Shown here: piece by piece, positions 1-6,919 of the stretch
How the letters are laid out: each line of letters begins with the position of its first letter
How positions within the stretch are numbered: position 1 is the first letter of the stretch
Virus record (IMG/VR): IMGVR_UViG_3300036985_003510
Location: 1-38,529 of that record
DNA: 38,529 nucleotides
Origin: a virus
Reading direction: 5' to 3' (one strand)
Made by a program: the position numbers and the translations under genes
Notes under the pieces: model-generated
Told to the model about the DNA's origin: nothing
The model's input: the letters and a program-made list of their open reading frames with translations, nothing else
Database searches by the model: none

Positions 1-127
1 TGCTGCGCTTCCTCGCGTGCCCCGCCCTCCGCGTGCGCTTCCACGATGTCAGTCAACACCTTGTGGACATCGGCAGGCAACAGCCACGGCTCACAGCATA
101 GCGCGGTCATGCACCTGATCAATCTGG
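1..127. repeat. Terminal direct repeat, left copy (circular contig overlap)
   Basis: These 127 bases are identical to the last 127 of the window. An exact overlap of this length at contig ends is what de Bruijn assemblers leave when a molecule is circular or circularly permuted (127 is a common maximum k-mer). It contains the 5' end of the S49 protease gene a second time, so that gene should be counted once. A true 127-bp terminal repeat of a linear virion is a less likely alternative. Confidence 0.95.
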
Positions 128-129
128 TA

Positions 130-1638
130 TTACTTTGCATCTTCAACCTCTGGTTTCTTAGCAGGTGGTTCCGGTTGTTCCTGTGCGGGTTTTTCAATCG
201 CCCCGGTCTGGCCGGGAATCTGCATCTTGGAAAGTCGGTCACGGTTCACTCCTGTTTCAGTTGCAACGCCGTCAATCATCTTCTCTTCACGCGCCCGCTC
301 GCGTACCAGGTCTTCGATGTCAAGGCCGCGCCGTTTTGCCGCCCGCGTCAGTGTGCCAAGACCGCTCTGTATCTCCATCATGTCGGCCTGCATCGCCTCT
401 TGACGGTCAATCCAGACTTCCTCCGGTGGTTGCCATTCGACTTTATTCCATTCGCTGATTCCGTTCGCATCAACCGGAGCCGGGGGAATCTCGCCGTCCA
501 TCGCCATAGCCATGCGCCATGACCAAAGGGGCTGGAGGAATCGGTCAATGAGCCACTTCTTCCACGGACGGCAAGCGAAATTGACAAGCAACAGCATTCC
601 CTTCTGCCGGGAGAAATCCAGCCCGCTCAAGTCGAGGGTGAAAAACTCATAGGGCATCGAGAGCGCGGAGGAGCAAAGGGCAAGTTGCAGTTTCACGTAC
701 GGTATGTGTGTGGCGTTCGGAGTCGCCGGGGCCTTCATGTCAAGATCATCGCCGGGGAATCCTTCAAGGATTTCGCCCCAGTCGAAACGGAATGTCTGCC
801 GTGACCCCGCTGTCGGGTTGGTGCTGCCACGTTGTAGGGAGTTGAGACCGTTGCCGCCCTGCTTCTTGAGGAATCCAAGCACCATGCTCTGCCATTTGGT
901 CGAGTTCAGCATGTACTTGTTCATCTCGTGGATGTCTTGGAGAGTCGGGATAATCGGGGCAAAGTCGGGGATCTCCCGTACCATGTCAGGCCGCCAGGGT
1001 GGACGGATCACCGGAATGATGTTCTCTGCCTCAACATATTGCTCTGCGTGCTGCGAGGTAAAGCCGCCGTCATTGTCGCGGGAATGGACTAGATAGCCAC
1101 GAATGGTCCCGCCTGCCTTGTCTACCTTCACGCCCTCAACATACGGGGAAGGGTTAGGTGGCTTCTGCGGATCTCGTATGCGTTCGCATTCGATAGGTCG
1201 GATCGTGCCGTCTTCTAGTTTCTGGAAGTACATGCCGCCATGTGTCGGGCGAAGTGATACGGCCATGTTCTGAAAATCAAGGAGACTGCTACGGCCCCGG
1301 CTGTCACAGGTAGGAGCAAACTCATTCATCCAGAAATCTTCCGCTATCCGGTTCCACTCGTTGCTCCTTGTTCGGCATTGAGGGACAATCCCGCCCGCGC
1401 CTACACTGAACAGGGCCAGCCGATCGCATACCCCGGCAACCACGGCGTTATTCCTGCGGAGGTCGGCGGCCTTCTGGCGCATCGTGTTGCGGGTGTTGTC
1501 CTGTACCAGTGAGTCTTCGTCACGCGGGGTTGCCCGCCCCCAGCCAAGGTCTTTGCGGGTGCGAACAGAATCACCGGCGTCGTATCCAAGTGATAACGCT
1601 GTGTTTCCAAGTATCCGCGCTATGACTTCTTTAATCAT
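130..1638 (-). CDS. Lambda-type portal protein
   Basis: A 502-residue protein matching the lambda gpB portal family in length and layout. The portal forms the dodecameric ring at one head vertex through which DNA is packaged and to which the tail joins. The body carries portal-like segments such as KADLRRNNAVVAGVCDR-type helices near residues 58-75 and a C-terminal half ending in a Pro/Glu/Lys-rich disordered tail (about 470-502). Its ATG overlaps the last codons of the gpW-like gene, and across the circle junction the next gene is the S49 protease, exactly as in the lambda W-B-C order. No clear Shine-Dalgarno precedes the ATG, consistent with coupling to the upstream gene. Confidence 0.9.
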   Translation of the reverse strand: MIKEVIARILGNTALSLGYDAGDSVRTRKDLGWGRATPRDEDSLVQDNTRNTMRQKAADLRRNNAVVAGVCDRLALFSVGAGGIVPQCRTRSNEWNRIAEDFWMNEFAPTCDSRGRSSLLDFQNMAVSLRPTHGGMYFQKLEDGTIRPIECERIRDPQKPPNPSPYVEGVKVDKAGGTIRGYLVHSRDNDGGFTSQHAEQYVEAENIIPVIRPPWRPDMVREIPDFAPIIPTLQDIHEMNKYMLNSTKWQSMVLGFLKKQGGNGLNSLQRGSTNPTAGSRQTFRFDWGEILEGFPGDDLDMKAPATPNATHIPYVKLQLALCSSALSMPYEFFTLDLSGLDFSRQKGMLLLVNFACRPWKKWLIDRFLQPLWSWRMAMAMDGEIPPAPVDANGISEWNKVEWQPPEEVWIDRQEAMQADMMEIQSGLGTLTRAAKRRGLDIEDLVRERAREEKMIDGVATETGVNRDRLSKMQIPGQTGAIEKPAQEQPEPPAKKPEVEDAK

Positions 1639-1936
1639 AAAGGTTGGTTGTTGACCCGCGCAAATCGGCTAGCCCGCCCCCGCGTGTGTAGATCAGGGTT
1701 TCGACTTGCGCCTCCAATTCTGCTACCCGCCCCGCGTACTCATCCAGCCCGCGCCGGGAGACGCTACGCCCGCCGATTGAATAGGAGTTAATGTCAGTGG
1801 CGACCGCTTCATCAAGGGTCTTTGCCGCGTTGAACCATGTGGCTATGGCGCGGAGGGCTTTGAGGCGGTCCAGTGTGCCGGTTAGGGTCTTGGCGTCAGT
1901 GACATACTGGCTTTGCAGGTCAACTAAAGCAGACAT
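1631..1936 (-). CDS. gpW-like head-tail joining protein
   Basis: About 101 residues from an ATG preceded by AGGAG at good spacing. Upstream in-frame starts lack such a site, so I reject the longer reading. Its size, its mostly helical make-up (helices around residues 5-45 and 63-83) and its position directly before the portal match lambda gpW, which stabilises packaged DNA and forms part of the head-tail interface. It is the first gene of the head operon after the antisense unit at 2029-3118. The assignment rests mainly on synteny, since gpW proteins are short and diverge strongly. Confidence 0.65.
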   Translation of the reverse strand: MSALVDLQSQYVTDAKTLTGTLDRLKALRAIATWFNAAKTLDEAVATDINSYSIGGRSVSRRGLDEYAGRVAELEAQVETLIYTRGGGLADLRGSTTNLYD

Positions 1937-2028
1937 TTGACTCCTGTAGAGGCGGCGGGTTGTACTTCCCCGCGTTGTATATCCCTCTAATAGTGGGTAA
2001 AAAGGTATGACGAAAAGAGTCTTTTTTG

Positions 2029-2057
2029 TTGTAATCAGCAAACGGGCATGATACATG
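2029..2057 (+). promoter_or_regulatory. Rightward promoter PA (extended -10)
   Basis: TTGTAA at 2029-2034, a 17-nt spacer and TACATG at 2052-2057, with a TG at 2049-2050 that makes an extended -10. The predicted start is near 2064, two bases before the first helix of the structured RNA at 2066. The hexamers are weak matches to consensus, but the arrangement is the same as at four other rightward promoters in this genome. Confidence 0.6.
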
Positions 2058-2065
2058 AGGGGTAT

Positions 2066-2156
2066 GCAAGACAGAAAAAGGATTTGTCCCCGTGGTCGCC
2101 GGTCATCCGGTAATTCTTCCCGTCAGGGATAGTCTTGCAGGACTGCGGGGATTTTC
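2066..2156 (+). ncRNA. Pseudoknotted leader RNA, copy A
   Basis: Helix P1 pairs GCAAGAC (2066-2072) with GTCTTGC (2132-2138). Helix P2 pairs TCCCCG (2087-2092) with CGGGGA (2146-2151). Because the order is P1a-P2a-P1b-P2b, the fold is a pseudoknot. Inside lie hairpin A, GCCGG-UCAU-CCGGU (2098-2111), and hairpin B, UUCCC-GUCA-GGGAU (2117-2130). A TTTTC run follows P2, and the start codon of the next gene lies at 2174 after an AGGGAGG ribosome site. Copies at 10051 and 18373 keep every helix with different bases. Function is unknown; I infer a cis-acting leader. Confidence 0.85.
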
Positions 2157-2173
2157 TAAACAGGGAGGTGCGT

Positions 2174-2791
2174 ATGGGTACGGAGTCTAAACAGGATTCG
2201 GCACTGGTCGGGATCCAGCAGGTAGAATTGACATTGAGGGGGCGGCCCGGTTCCCCGCTTGTCATCCATGCCTTTGCTGAAAAGGCAAAGCAGGAGATAC
2301 GGGATAAGCAGCAGAAGAAGGCAAAGAAGGCCAAAGAACAGCGTGACCCCCATGCCGAGTTTCTGGCATCGCGGTACGTTGACGAACAGGGACGTGAATG
2401 TGCCCCTATAACAGCACTTAAGAAAAGCATTATCACGGCGGCGACGGCGTTTGAAGACGTGACTAAGGTCGGATTGCGTCAAGCCGTGTTCGTTGATTCG
2501 GTTGCCGTGCCGGGAGCGGCTCTTGTGCCTATCGAAAAGCATGACGGTACGCTTGCTGTAGGGGTCATGCGCGAGGATGCCGTTACTATCGGAATCAACA
2601 CGCGAGGTCTAACGTATCGGCCCGAGTACAAGGAATGGCAGTTGAGAATCAGGGTTGAGTTTAACCCGCGCATCGTGAGCAAGGAGCAGTTGCTTGCTCT
2701 GGTAGATCAGGCTGGCTGGGGTGTCGGCATTTGCGAAGGCAGGCCGGAACGGTCAAGCGCGTTGGGTTGGGGTCGGTTCATGAGGGTGTAG
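2174..2791 (+). CDS. Conserved phage protein of unknown function, single-gene rightward unit
   Basis: About 205 residues, starting at an ATG with an AGGGAGG site 4-5 bases upstream. A Lys/Gln-rich charged helix (about residues 35-60, many KAK and KKAK steps) is followed by a compact alpha/beta C-terminal part ending in a Gly-Arg-Phe motif. I recall similar phage proteins near recombination genes, but I cannot assign a biochemical role; a nucleic-acid-binding RAMP-like or annealing fold is only a guess. It has its own promoter, leader RNA, G-rich 3' region and terminator, and it is antisense to the leftward late genes, so it looks like a moron: an independently expressed added gene. Confidence 0.8.
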   Translation: MGTESKQDSALVGIQQVELTLRGRPGSPLVIHAFAEKAKQEIRDKQQKKAKKAKEQRDPHAEFLASRYVDEQGRECAPITALKKSIITAATAFEDVTKVGLRQAVFVDSVAVPGAALVPIEKHDGTLAVGVMREDAVTIGINTRGLTYRPEYKEWQLRIRVEFNPRIVSKEQLLALVDQAGWGVGICEGRPERSSALGWGRFMRV

Positions 2792-3084
2792 TTTTCGGCA
2801 GGTTGGGTGAAGTCTGGATTGTCCCAGCCGGGCACGGTACGGAAGGGTATGACAGGCATGGTCTGGCACAGCATGGATGGGAGAGGATTGGATGGGCGGG
2901 ACATGGCGTGGCACGGACATTCGGGTATGGAATGTTTTAGTGTGGCAGGCGCGGTGGGGCCTAGCGCGGACGGGCCAGGAGGGGCCGAGTGGGGATTGGC
3001 CAAGTGTGGCATGGCCGGCGTGGCGAGGCGTGATTGAGCACGGTATAGTTGGGTCAGGCGGTGAGTTGTAAGACAAGGCATGGT
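2792..3084 (+). other. G-rich, GGYAYGG-studded 3' tract with no credible gene
   Basis: From the stop of the 2174 gene to the terminator the plus strand is very rich in G and poor in C. The words GGCATGG, GGCACGG and GGTATGG recur irregularly about ten times. All frames stay open for 60-100 codons here, but the peptides are Gly/Trp/His/Arg low-complexity products of the base bias (WHG, GHG, GMA repeats), have no ribosome site, and I do not believe them. Several GGG and GG runs near 2877-2915 could form G-quadruplexes. The tract sits in the 3' untranslated part of the transcript. Confidence 0.6.
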
Positions 3085-3118
3085 TCAGGGGAGGACTAAC
3101 ACTCCCCTGATTTTCTTT
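3085..3118 (+). terminator. Rho-independent terminator of the 2174 unit
   Basis: A perfect 9-bp stem, TCAGGGGAG (3085-3093) with CTCCCCTGA (3102-3110), has an 8-base loop and is followed by TTTTCTTT. This is a classical intrinsic terminator for rightward transcription. There is no T-run on the other side, so leftward transcripts should pass. The left arm overlaps the stop codon of the leftward HTH gene. Confidence 0.92.
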
Positions 3119-3318
3119 GACCTGCTCTGAATTGTCCCCACAGGCACCCCCAGCACCTTACCCATGCGCTTGTAACCTATCCCGCTGTCATGGGATTTCA
3201 AGGCCAGTATCTGCAAATCGAGCCGGTCAAGTTTTCCATCAGCGGCGAGTCGAATAATCTGAACTGCTAGATTGCCGATCCCACCAGTAGTCAGGCCGCT
3301 GGCATGTGTTGTTGTCAT
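3085..3318 (-). CDS. Sigma-70 region 4-like helix-turn-helix protein
   Basis: 77 residues. Residues about 30-72 read as a helix-turn-helix of the sigma region 4 / LuxR type: a DLQILALK helix, then GYKRMGKVLGVPVGTIQSRS, in which VPVGTIQSR corresponds to the recognition helix seen in extracytoplasmic sigma factors. No region 2 is present, so this is not a full sigma factor. It could be a promoter-recognition partner, an anti-sigma-like modulator or simply a small DNA-binding protein. It lies between the large terminase and the head genes and overlaps the preceding Cys-rich ORF by about 80 bases, which is unusual and weakens one of the two calls slightly. Confidence 0.6.
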   Translation of the reverse strand: MTTTHASGLTTGGIGNLAVQIIRLAADGKLDRLDLQILALKSHDSGIGYKRMGKVLGVPVGTIQSRSKKIRGVLVLP

Positions 3319-3436
3319 TCTCCGGTTCCCATCGTTTACAGGTCGCGCAAGGCGTGTGTTGAAACTCCATTATGGTTAGGTCGTTCTTATTGGCTGCGGC
3401 GTGCCGGCAGGAGGAGCAGTCTTTCACTTCCCGCAT
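3239..3436 (-). CDS. Small Cys-rich (zinc-binding-like) protein
   Basis: 65 residues from ATG at 3436. Two Cys-x-x-Cys knuckles (CSSC near residue 7 and CATC near residue 30, followed by KRWEPEN) resemble the small zinc-binding proteins common in tailed phages. The longer reading starts at GTG 3466 without added domain features, so I prefer the ATG. It ends inside the next gene (overlap 3239-3318). No specific role can be given. Confidence 0.5.
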   Translation of the reverse strand: MREVKDCSSCRHAAANKNDLTIMEFQHTPCATCKRWEPENDNNTCQRPDYWWDRQSSSSDYSTRR

Positions 3437-3483
3437 CTCGCTTTGTGTTCGCACCACTGACACCACATCGGATCACATCTCAT
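3424..3483 (-). CDS. Possible 19-residue Cys-rich peptide coupled to the terminase
   Basis: An ATG overlaps the terminase stop as ATGA and opens a 19-codon frame with four cysteines arranged like a zinc knuckle (CDPMWCQWC, then a later C). The coupling is typical of real phage genes, but it is very short and overlaps the start of the next Cys-rich ORF. It may be a split or decayed version of that gene. Confidence 0.3.
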   Translation of the reverse strand: MRCDPMWCQWCEHKARCGK

Positions 3484-5210
3484 GGCTTTGTCTCCTGTTG
3501 TATCTCCTGCATTCTGAACACCTGGAACCGGATGGCCGCGAGCAAGCACAGGGCTTCGGCGTCCCATAGATGGTTCGGGCGGCCTGCGGGTATGGCAATC
3601 CACTTGCCGTTGACGTTCTTCTCCGCTGTCATCTGTGCCACGTACTTGGCATTTCCCGCGTATCCGGTCGGTATCAGCCACCGCTTGCTGCCCTGTCTGC
3701 GCTGAATCTGGTCTGCCAACATATCCTTGAGCAGGTCGGGGTCATGGGTTATCGCCTCAATGATCGCGCTGCCCTGTCCCTTCTTGCCTTCATCGGGGTC
3801 TTTGCTGCCCACTGTGAACATGCTACGCGCTCTCCTGCTAACGCCCTGACATGGGATGTATCCTACATGATACTTGCACCATTGGTCAACCTCGTATGTC
3901 CGGTATCGGTTATCAATGAAAACGTATTGCACCTTGAACTGATCGCACACCTTATCCATCGCTTCAAGGTCTGCAACCTCACCGGACCAGACAAGGGCGC
4001 TGTCGCCACCTGACATGAACTGCCTGACCACGGCAACCAGATACCCCTTCTGCACGTCCACCCCGGCGAATACGTGCTTGTCTGCATCCTTGTATTGCGT
4101 CTTGTACGGCTCCACATCGGCAAGGCATTGCCCCTCTTTGTACTGCCCTTCCAGTTCAGCAAATACCGCATCCTTGATATTGTTGTCATAGTGGATGAAC
4201 GGCTCGCCTAGTTCGCTGTTGATGAAATCTTGCAGCAGGTAGTTTGTGTTCTTCGCCACAAGGAACCGCGTCACAAGGTCTGGCAATTTCGTCCACGGCG
4301 CGTACAGGCTAGAAATGTGAAACGATACGTGTCCCTCGGTCTTCGCCTTCGCTGTCGCTCTCCATTCGCCCCGACCTACTGCGGCGTTCTTCTGTACGTC
4401 TGTCCACTTGACCCCGCACACCTCGCATTCGTACCGCACGGTTTTCCTGACATCATCGAGGGGCACGCCGCTATCGAACTTGACTTGCGCCCATTTGAGA
4501 TACTGCATTGCCCCGCACTTGTGGCAGGGGATATAGAACCGCCGTTGATCGCCGTCCATGTAAGCCTGGTTGATAACACCTTCCGGCGTGGTCGGCGTGC
4601 TTATCCGGTATATCTTACGGTTCCAGAATGTCTTCGTGCGCTGTTCGGCCAGACTGATCGGACTTGCCTCTGTCTGATTCTTGATCGGGTACTTGTCTGT
4701 TTCATCCTCCATGAGATACCTGATTGCCCTGCTTGCCAGATTCGCCGGGGAGTTGCTACCGACCCAGTTGACCGTACACCGGCGCATCACGTATTGCAGT
4801 TTTGTCCATTCGTCCCGGTCATCCGGCATCTGCTCTTTCAGTTTCGGGCTGTCCTCTATCATCGGCATCATGCGGGTTTCGCTCGCGCTACGTGCAAGGT
4901 CTTCTGTCGGGTAAACAAGCAGGACGGGCCCGGGGTCTTCTGCTATCGCGTAGGCAAGCCAGATATATCCGACCAGCGTCAATCCCGTCTGTGCGCCTTT
5001 CTCCACGCTGATTATCTGGATAGCAGGGTCTTGGAATGCCTCAAAGATACCGCGCACATAGGGCGTGAGTGCGGTACGATACAGGCCGGGGAAGCCCGTT
5101 GCCTGTCTTACGCTCAAGTACACATTCTTTTCTGCCCACTGCCATATGGTCAGCCGTTCGGCGGGCTTGAGGTTCGCCCAGTACAGGGATAATGGATCAG
5201 GTCTGGTCAT
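3480..5210 (-). CDS. Terminase large subunit, GpA family
   Basis: 576 residues, close to lambda gpA in type. It is the ATP-driven motor and nuclease that cuts and pumps DNA into the head. The N-terminal ATPase has a Walker A-like VEKGAQTGLT (about 69-78) and a Walker B YLMEDE (165-170) with the catalytic acid pair. A zinc-ribbon-like insertion carries Cys 229/232 and 262/265. The C-terminal nuclease shows Asp 385 in FAGVDV and Asp 433 in VFIDNR, as expected for the RNase H-like fold. A GpA-type terminase suggests cos-type end formation. The long plus-strand ORF across it is a shadow. Confidence 0.95.
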   Translation of the reverse strand: MTRPDPLSLYWANLKPAERLTIWQWAEKNVYLSVRQATGFPGLYRTALTPYVRGIFEAFQDPAIQIISVEKGAQTGLTLVGYIWLAYAIAEDPGPVLLVYPTEDLARSASETRMMPMIEDSPKLKEQMPDDRDEWTKLQYVMRRCTVNWVGSNSPANLASRAIRYLMEDETDKYPIKNQTEASPISLAEQRTKTFWNRKIYRISTPTTPEGVINQAYMDGDQRRFYIPCHKCGAMQYLKWAQVKFDSGVPLDDVRKTVRYECEVCGVKWTDVQKNAAVGRGEWRATAKAKTEGHVSFHISSLYAPWTKLPDLVTRFLVAKNTNYLLQDFINSELGEPFIHYDNNIKDAVFAELEGQYKEGQCLADVEPYKTQYKDADKHVFAGVDVQKGYLVAVVRQFMSGGDSALVWSGEVADLEAMDKVCDQFKVQYVFIDNRYRTYEVDQWCKYHVGYIPCQGVSRRARSMFTVGSKDPDEGKKGQGSAIIEAITHDPDLLKDMLADQIQRRQGSKRWLIPTGYAGNAKYVAQMTAEKNVNGKWIAIPAGRPNHLWDAEALCLLAAIRFQVFRMQEIQQETKP

Positions 5211-5319
5211 GTTTTATTCCTGCTACACAAGGACCGCTAATGAGTCTTTTGGCCAAGTCGCCCAATCTTACGGCACCATCTCTGGTGTATCCAGCCTTGC
5301 AACTAGACGACTTCCTCAT
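5197..5319 (-). CDS. Small ORF between the terminase subunits
   Basis: A 40-residue frame from ATG at 5319 to a TGA overlapping the start of the large terminase gene. It fills the gap between the terminase genes exactly, is basic, and contains a possible short helix (residues 18-28). There is no clear Shine-Dalgarno. I do not recognise it; it may be a small terminase accessory or only translational filler that couples the two genes. Confidence 0.4.
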   Translation of the reverse strand: MRKSSSCKAGYTRDGAVRLGDLAKRLISGPCVAGIKHDQT

Positions 5320-5329
5320 TTCGCGGCGT

Positions 5330-5929
5330 TTAAGTCTTGTCACTCAAATGCTCCAATGCCCTGTCAATTTCTGAACGCAGTATCTCTGAAATCTCCGCTG
5401 CCGTCTTGCCTTCGCACATTCCCGCCACCGCGTTCGGTATCGAGGTCAATCTTGTCTTGGTCATTAACGCTGCCTGTATGAACTTCCTGTTCACGTCGTC
5501 AATCGGCATGGTAAGGGTCTGGCTTAACTGGATCTCTGCAATATCTTTTTCCAATTTCCTGCGCTGCTCCGCAGCCTCCCTGTGTTGCGGCACTGCCCAC
5601 GGCAACTGACTACTGTTCGCGTTCTTCACAAGATCGAACATCACCATCTCTACATATCGGACCCGCTTCAAGAATGCGTTGAGGTCTTCTTCGTCACCTT
5701 TCTTGATCGGCGTCATCTTGACGTGTGCTGTTGACTCGGGATAGGTTGCGCTCAATCGTGAGGCGTGCTTAGCGCGATTGGTCTTCAGGAACCATGCGAT
5801 ACAGTCGCCGGGAACAAATCGTATCGGCCTGGACTTAGGGACACATGGCAGGCCTTCTTTGCGGAGTCGGTTGATTGCGTCCTGCCCGAGGCTTAGAGCC
5901 GCCGACATTTCTTTGAGACTGATTCTCAT
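5330..5929 (-). CDS. Terminase small subunit, Nu1-like
   Basis: 199 residues. The N-terminus (about 1-50) is a winged helix-turn-helix of the Nu1/MerR-like kind: ISLKEMSAALSLGQDAINRL followed by a wing and a VPGDCIAWFL helix. A charged linker and a helical C-terminal part (about 85-199) that would bind the large subunit follow. It recognises the packaging site and recruits the GpA subunit encoded just downstream. Domain order, length and position all fit lambda gpNu1. No strong ribosome site is visible before the ATG. Confidence 0.8.
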   Translation of the reverse strand: MRISLKEMSAALSLGQDAINRLRKEGLPCVPKSRPIRFVPGDCIAWFLKTNRAKHASRLSATYPESTAHVKMTPIKKGDEEDLNAFLKRVRYVEMVMFDLVKNANSSQLPWAVPQHREAAEQRRKLEKDIAEIQLSQTLTMPIDDVNRKFIQAALMTKTRLTSIPNAVAGMCEGKTAAEISEILRSEIDRALEHLSDKT

Positions 5930-6022
5930 GGTATGAATTGACTTTTCAAAACTTCAAGCGAGAGGAAAGAAGGCCTCGCGAACCTGCTTCCTTTTTTATC
6001 GTTCCGAGTACCTTGCCGGGCC

Positions 6023-6919
6023 TTAAGCACATATCTTGTTTCCCTTATTCATGTTCCCTATCTGCGTATCACCATGAGTTAAGGCAATGCCTGTTGTTGA
6101 CCATCGAGGCATTAGGTTATTCAATGACCATGCGTGCTTAATGAGTGTCATTGCATCTTCATGTTCATGTAGCGATAGAGGTACGATATGATCAATGTGC
6201 CATTCACTTCCATAGTTATCCCATGACATACCTGGTCTGAACTGTGATTCAAGATGTTGCTTGAGTGTATCGAATGTATAGCCTAAACACTTGATACTGA
6301 ACTTGCTCACGTATGGTCTACCATCACCCCGAAGATATGCGCTAAACCTTGTACTCACGTTCCTGGATATGCGCCCCCTGATACTCTTGCCCTTCTTGAC
6401 GTTGAGCGAACGCCACTGACAACGCATAGAGCAATACATTCTTTTGTTGCCGATTGGCATTTCTTTTCCACACACATGGCATGAGGTAATAATATTTGAC
6501 GGCTTTAACTGACTAATGATATGCACGGATTCAGCGTGAGATTGCTGTTTCCATTTACACATAAGAAAGTCTGGATTATCCCACTTTTTTTGCTTAGCGG
6601 TTTTCCTCCATGCCTTCCGAAGTTCTGATGCTCGCCCACTCTTATTAAATGACGTTCGTGCATTATATCGCACTATTAGGCGATGATCCTTAACACACCT
6701 TTTTTCTCCGCATGTCTTGGGCTCTTTTCCTCCTTTGATAAGCGTTCTGACGCTTACAGTTTTTCCACAATAAGGACACGTCATTTTAATGAACGGATTA
6801 ACAGGTGATCTTCCCCTCTTCCTTGCTCTCTGTGCGTTTTTCGAACATTGAAGCGAGCAATACAACTGCTGATCATTCTTCTCTTCAAACTCCGTGAGGC
6901 AGTATTTACACACTCTCAT
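6023..6919 (-). CDS. HNH homing endonuclease with several zinc knuckles
   Basis: 298 residues, preceded by GAAGGTG. The C-terminal HNH core reads WHIDHIVPLS (about 240-249) then SLNNLMPRW, the usual HNH arrangement with metal-binding histidines. The N-terminal half holds several Cys-x-x-Cys pairs (C4/C7, C21/C25, C48/C51, C147/C150) that look like small DNA-binding zinc ribbons. It starts inside the end of the glycosyltransferase gene. Free-standing HNH genes next to the terminase are common; some are selfish homing genes and some are needed for cos cleavage. Its A+T-richer sequence than its neighbours suggests a later arrival. Confidence 0.88.
   Translation of the reverse strand: MRVCKYCLTEFEEKNDQQLYCSLQCSKNAQRARKRGRSPVNPFIKMTCPYCGKTVSVRTLIKGGKEPKTCGEKRCVKDHRLIVRYNARTSFNKSGRASELRKAWRKTAKQKKWDNPDFLMCKWKQQSHAESVHIISQLKPSNIITSCHVCGKEMPIGNKRMYCSMRCQWRSLNVKKGKSIRGRISRNVSTRFSAYLRGDGRPYVSKFSIKCLGYTFDTLKQHLESQFRPGMSWDNYGSEWHIDHIVPLSLHEHEDAMTLIKHAWSLNNLMPRWSTTGIALTHGDTQIGNMNKGNKICA

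Noticed and set aside
2731-3081. Several overlapping 60-120-codon ORFs in the G-rich tract, both strands
   Set aside because: Their Gly/Trp/His or Pro/His/Ser low-complexity products follow from base bias, and none has a ribosome site or a protein-like pattern.
3424-3681. 85-codon minus-strand ORF overlapping the terminase end
   Set aside because: Most of it overlaps terminase codons in another frame; only the last 19 codons (3424-3483) are plausible and are listed separately.
4820-4865. CGGTCATCCGG look-alike of RNA hairpin A inside the terminase gene
   Set aside because: No P1 or P2 helices, no promoter and no U-run surround it, and it is explained by the coding sequence.
4230-5192. 320-codon plus-strand open frame
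   Set aside because: It lies entirely opposite the large terminase gene, whose motifs are clear; the frame is a shadow of GC-biased codons and has no ribosome site.
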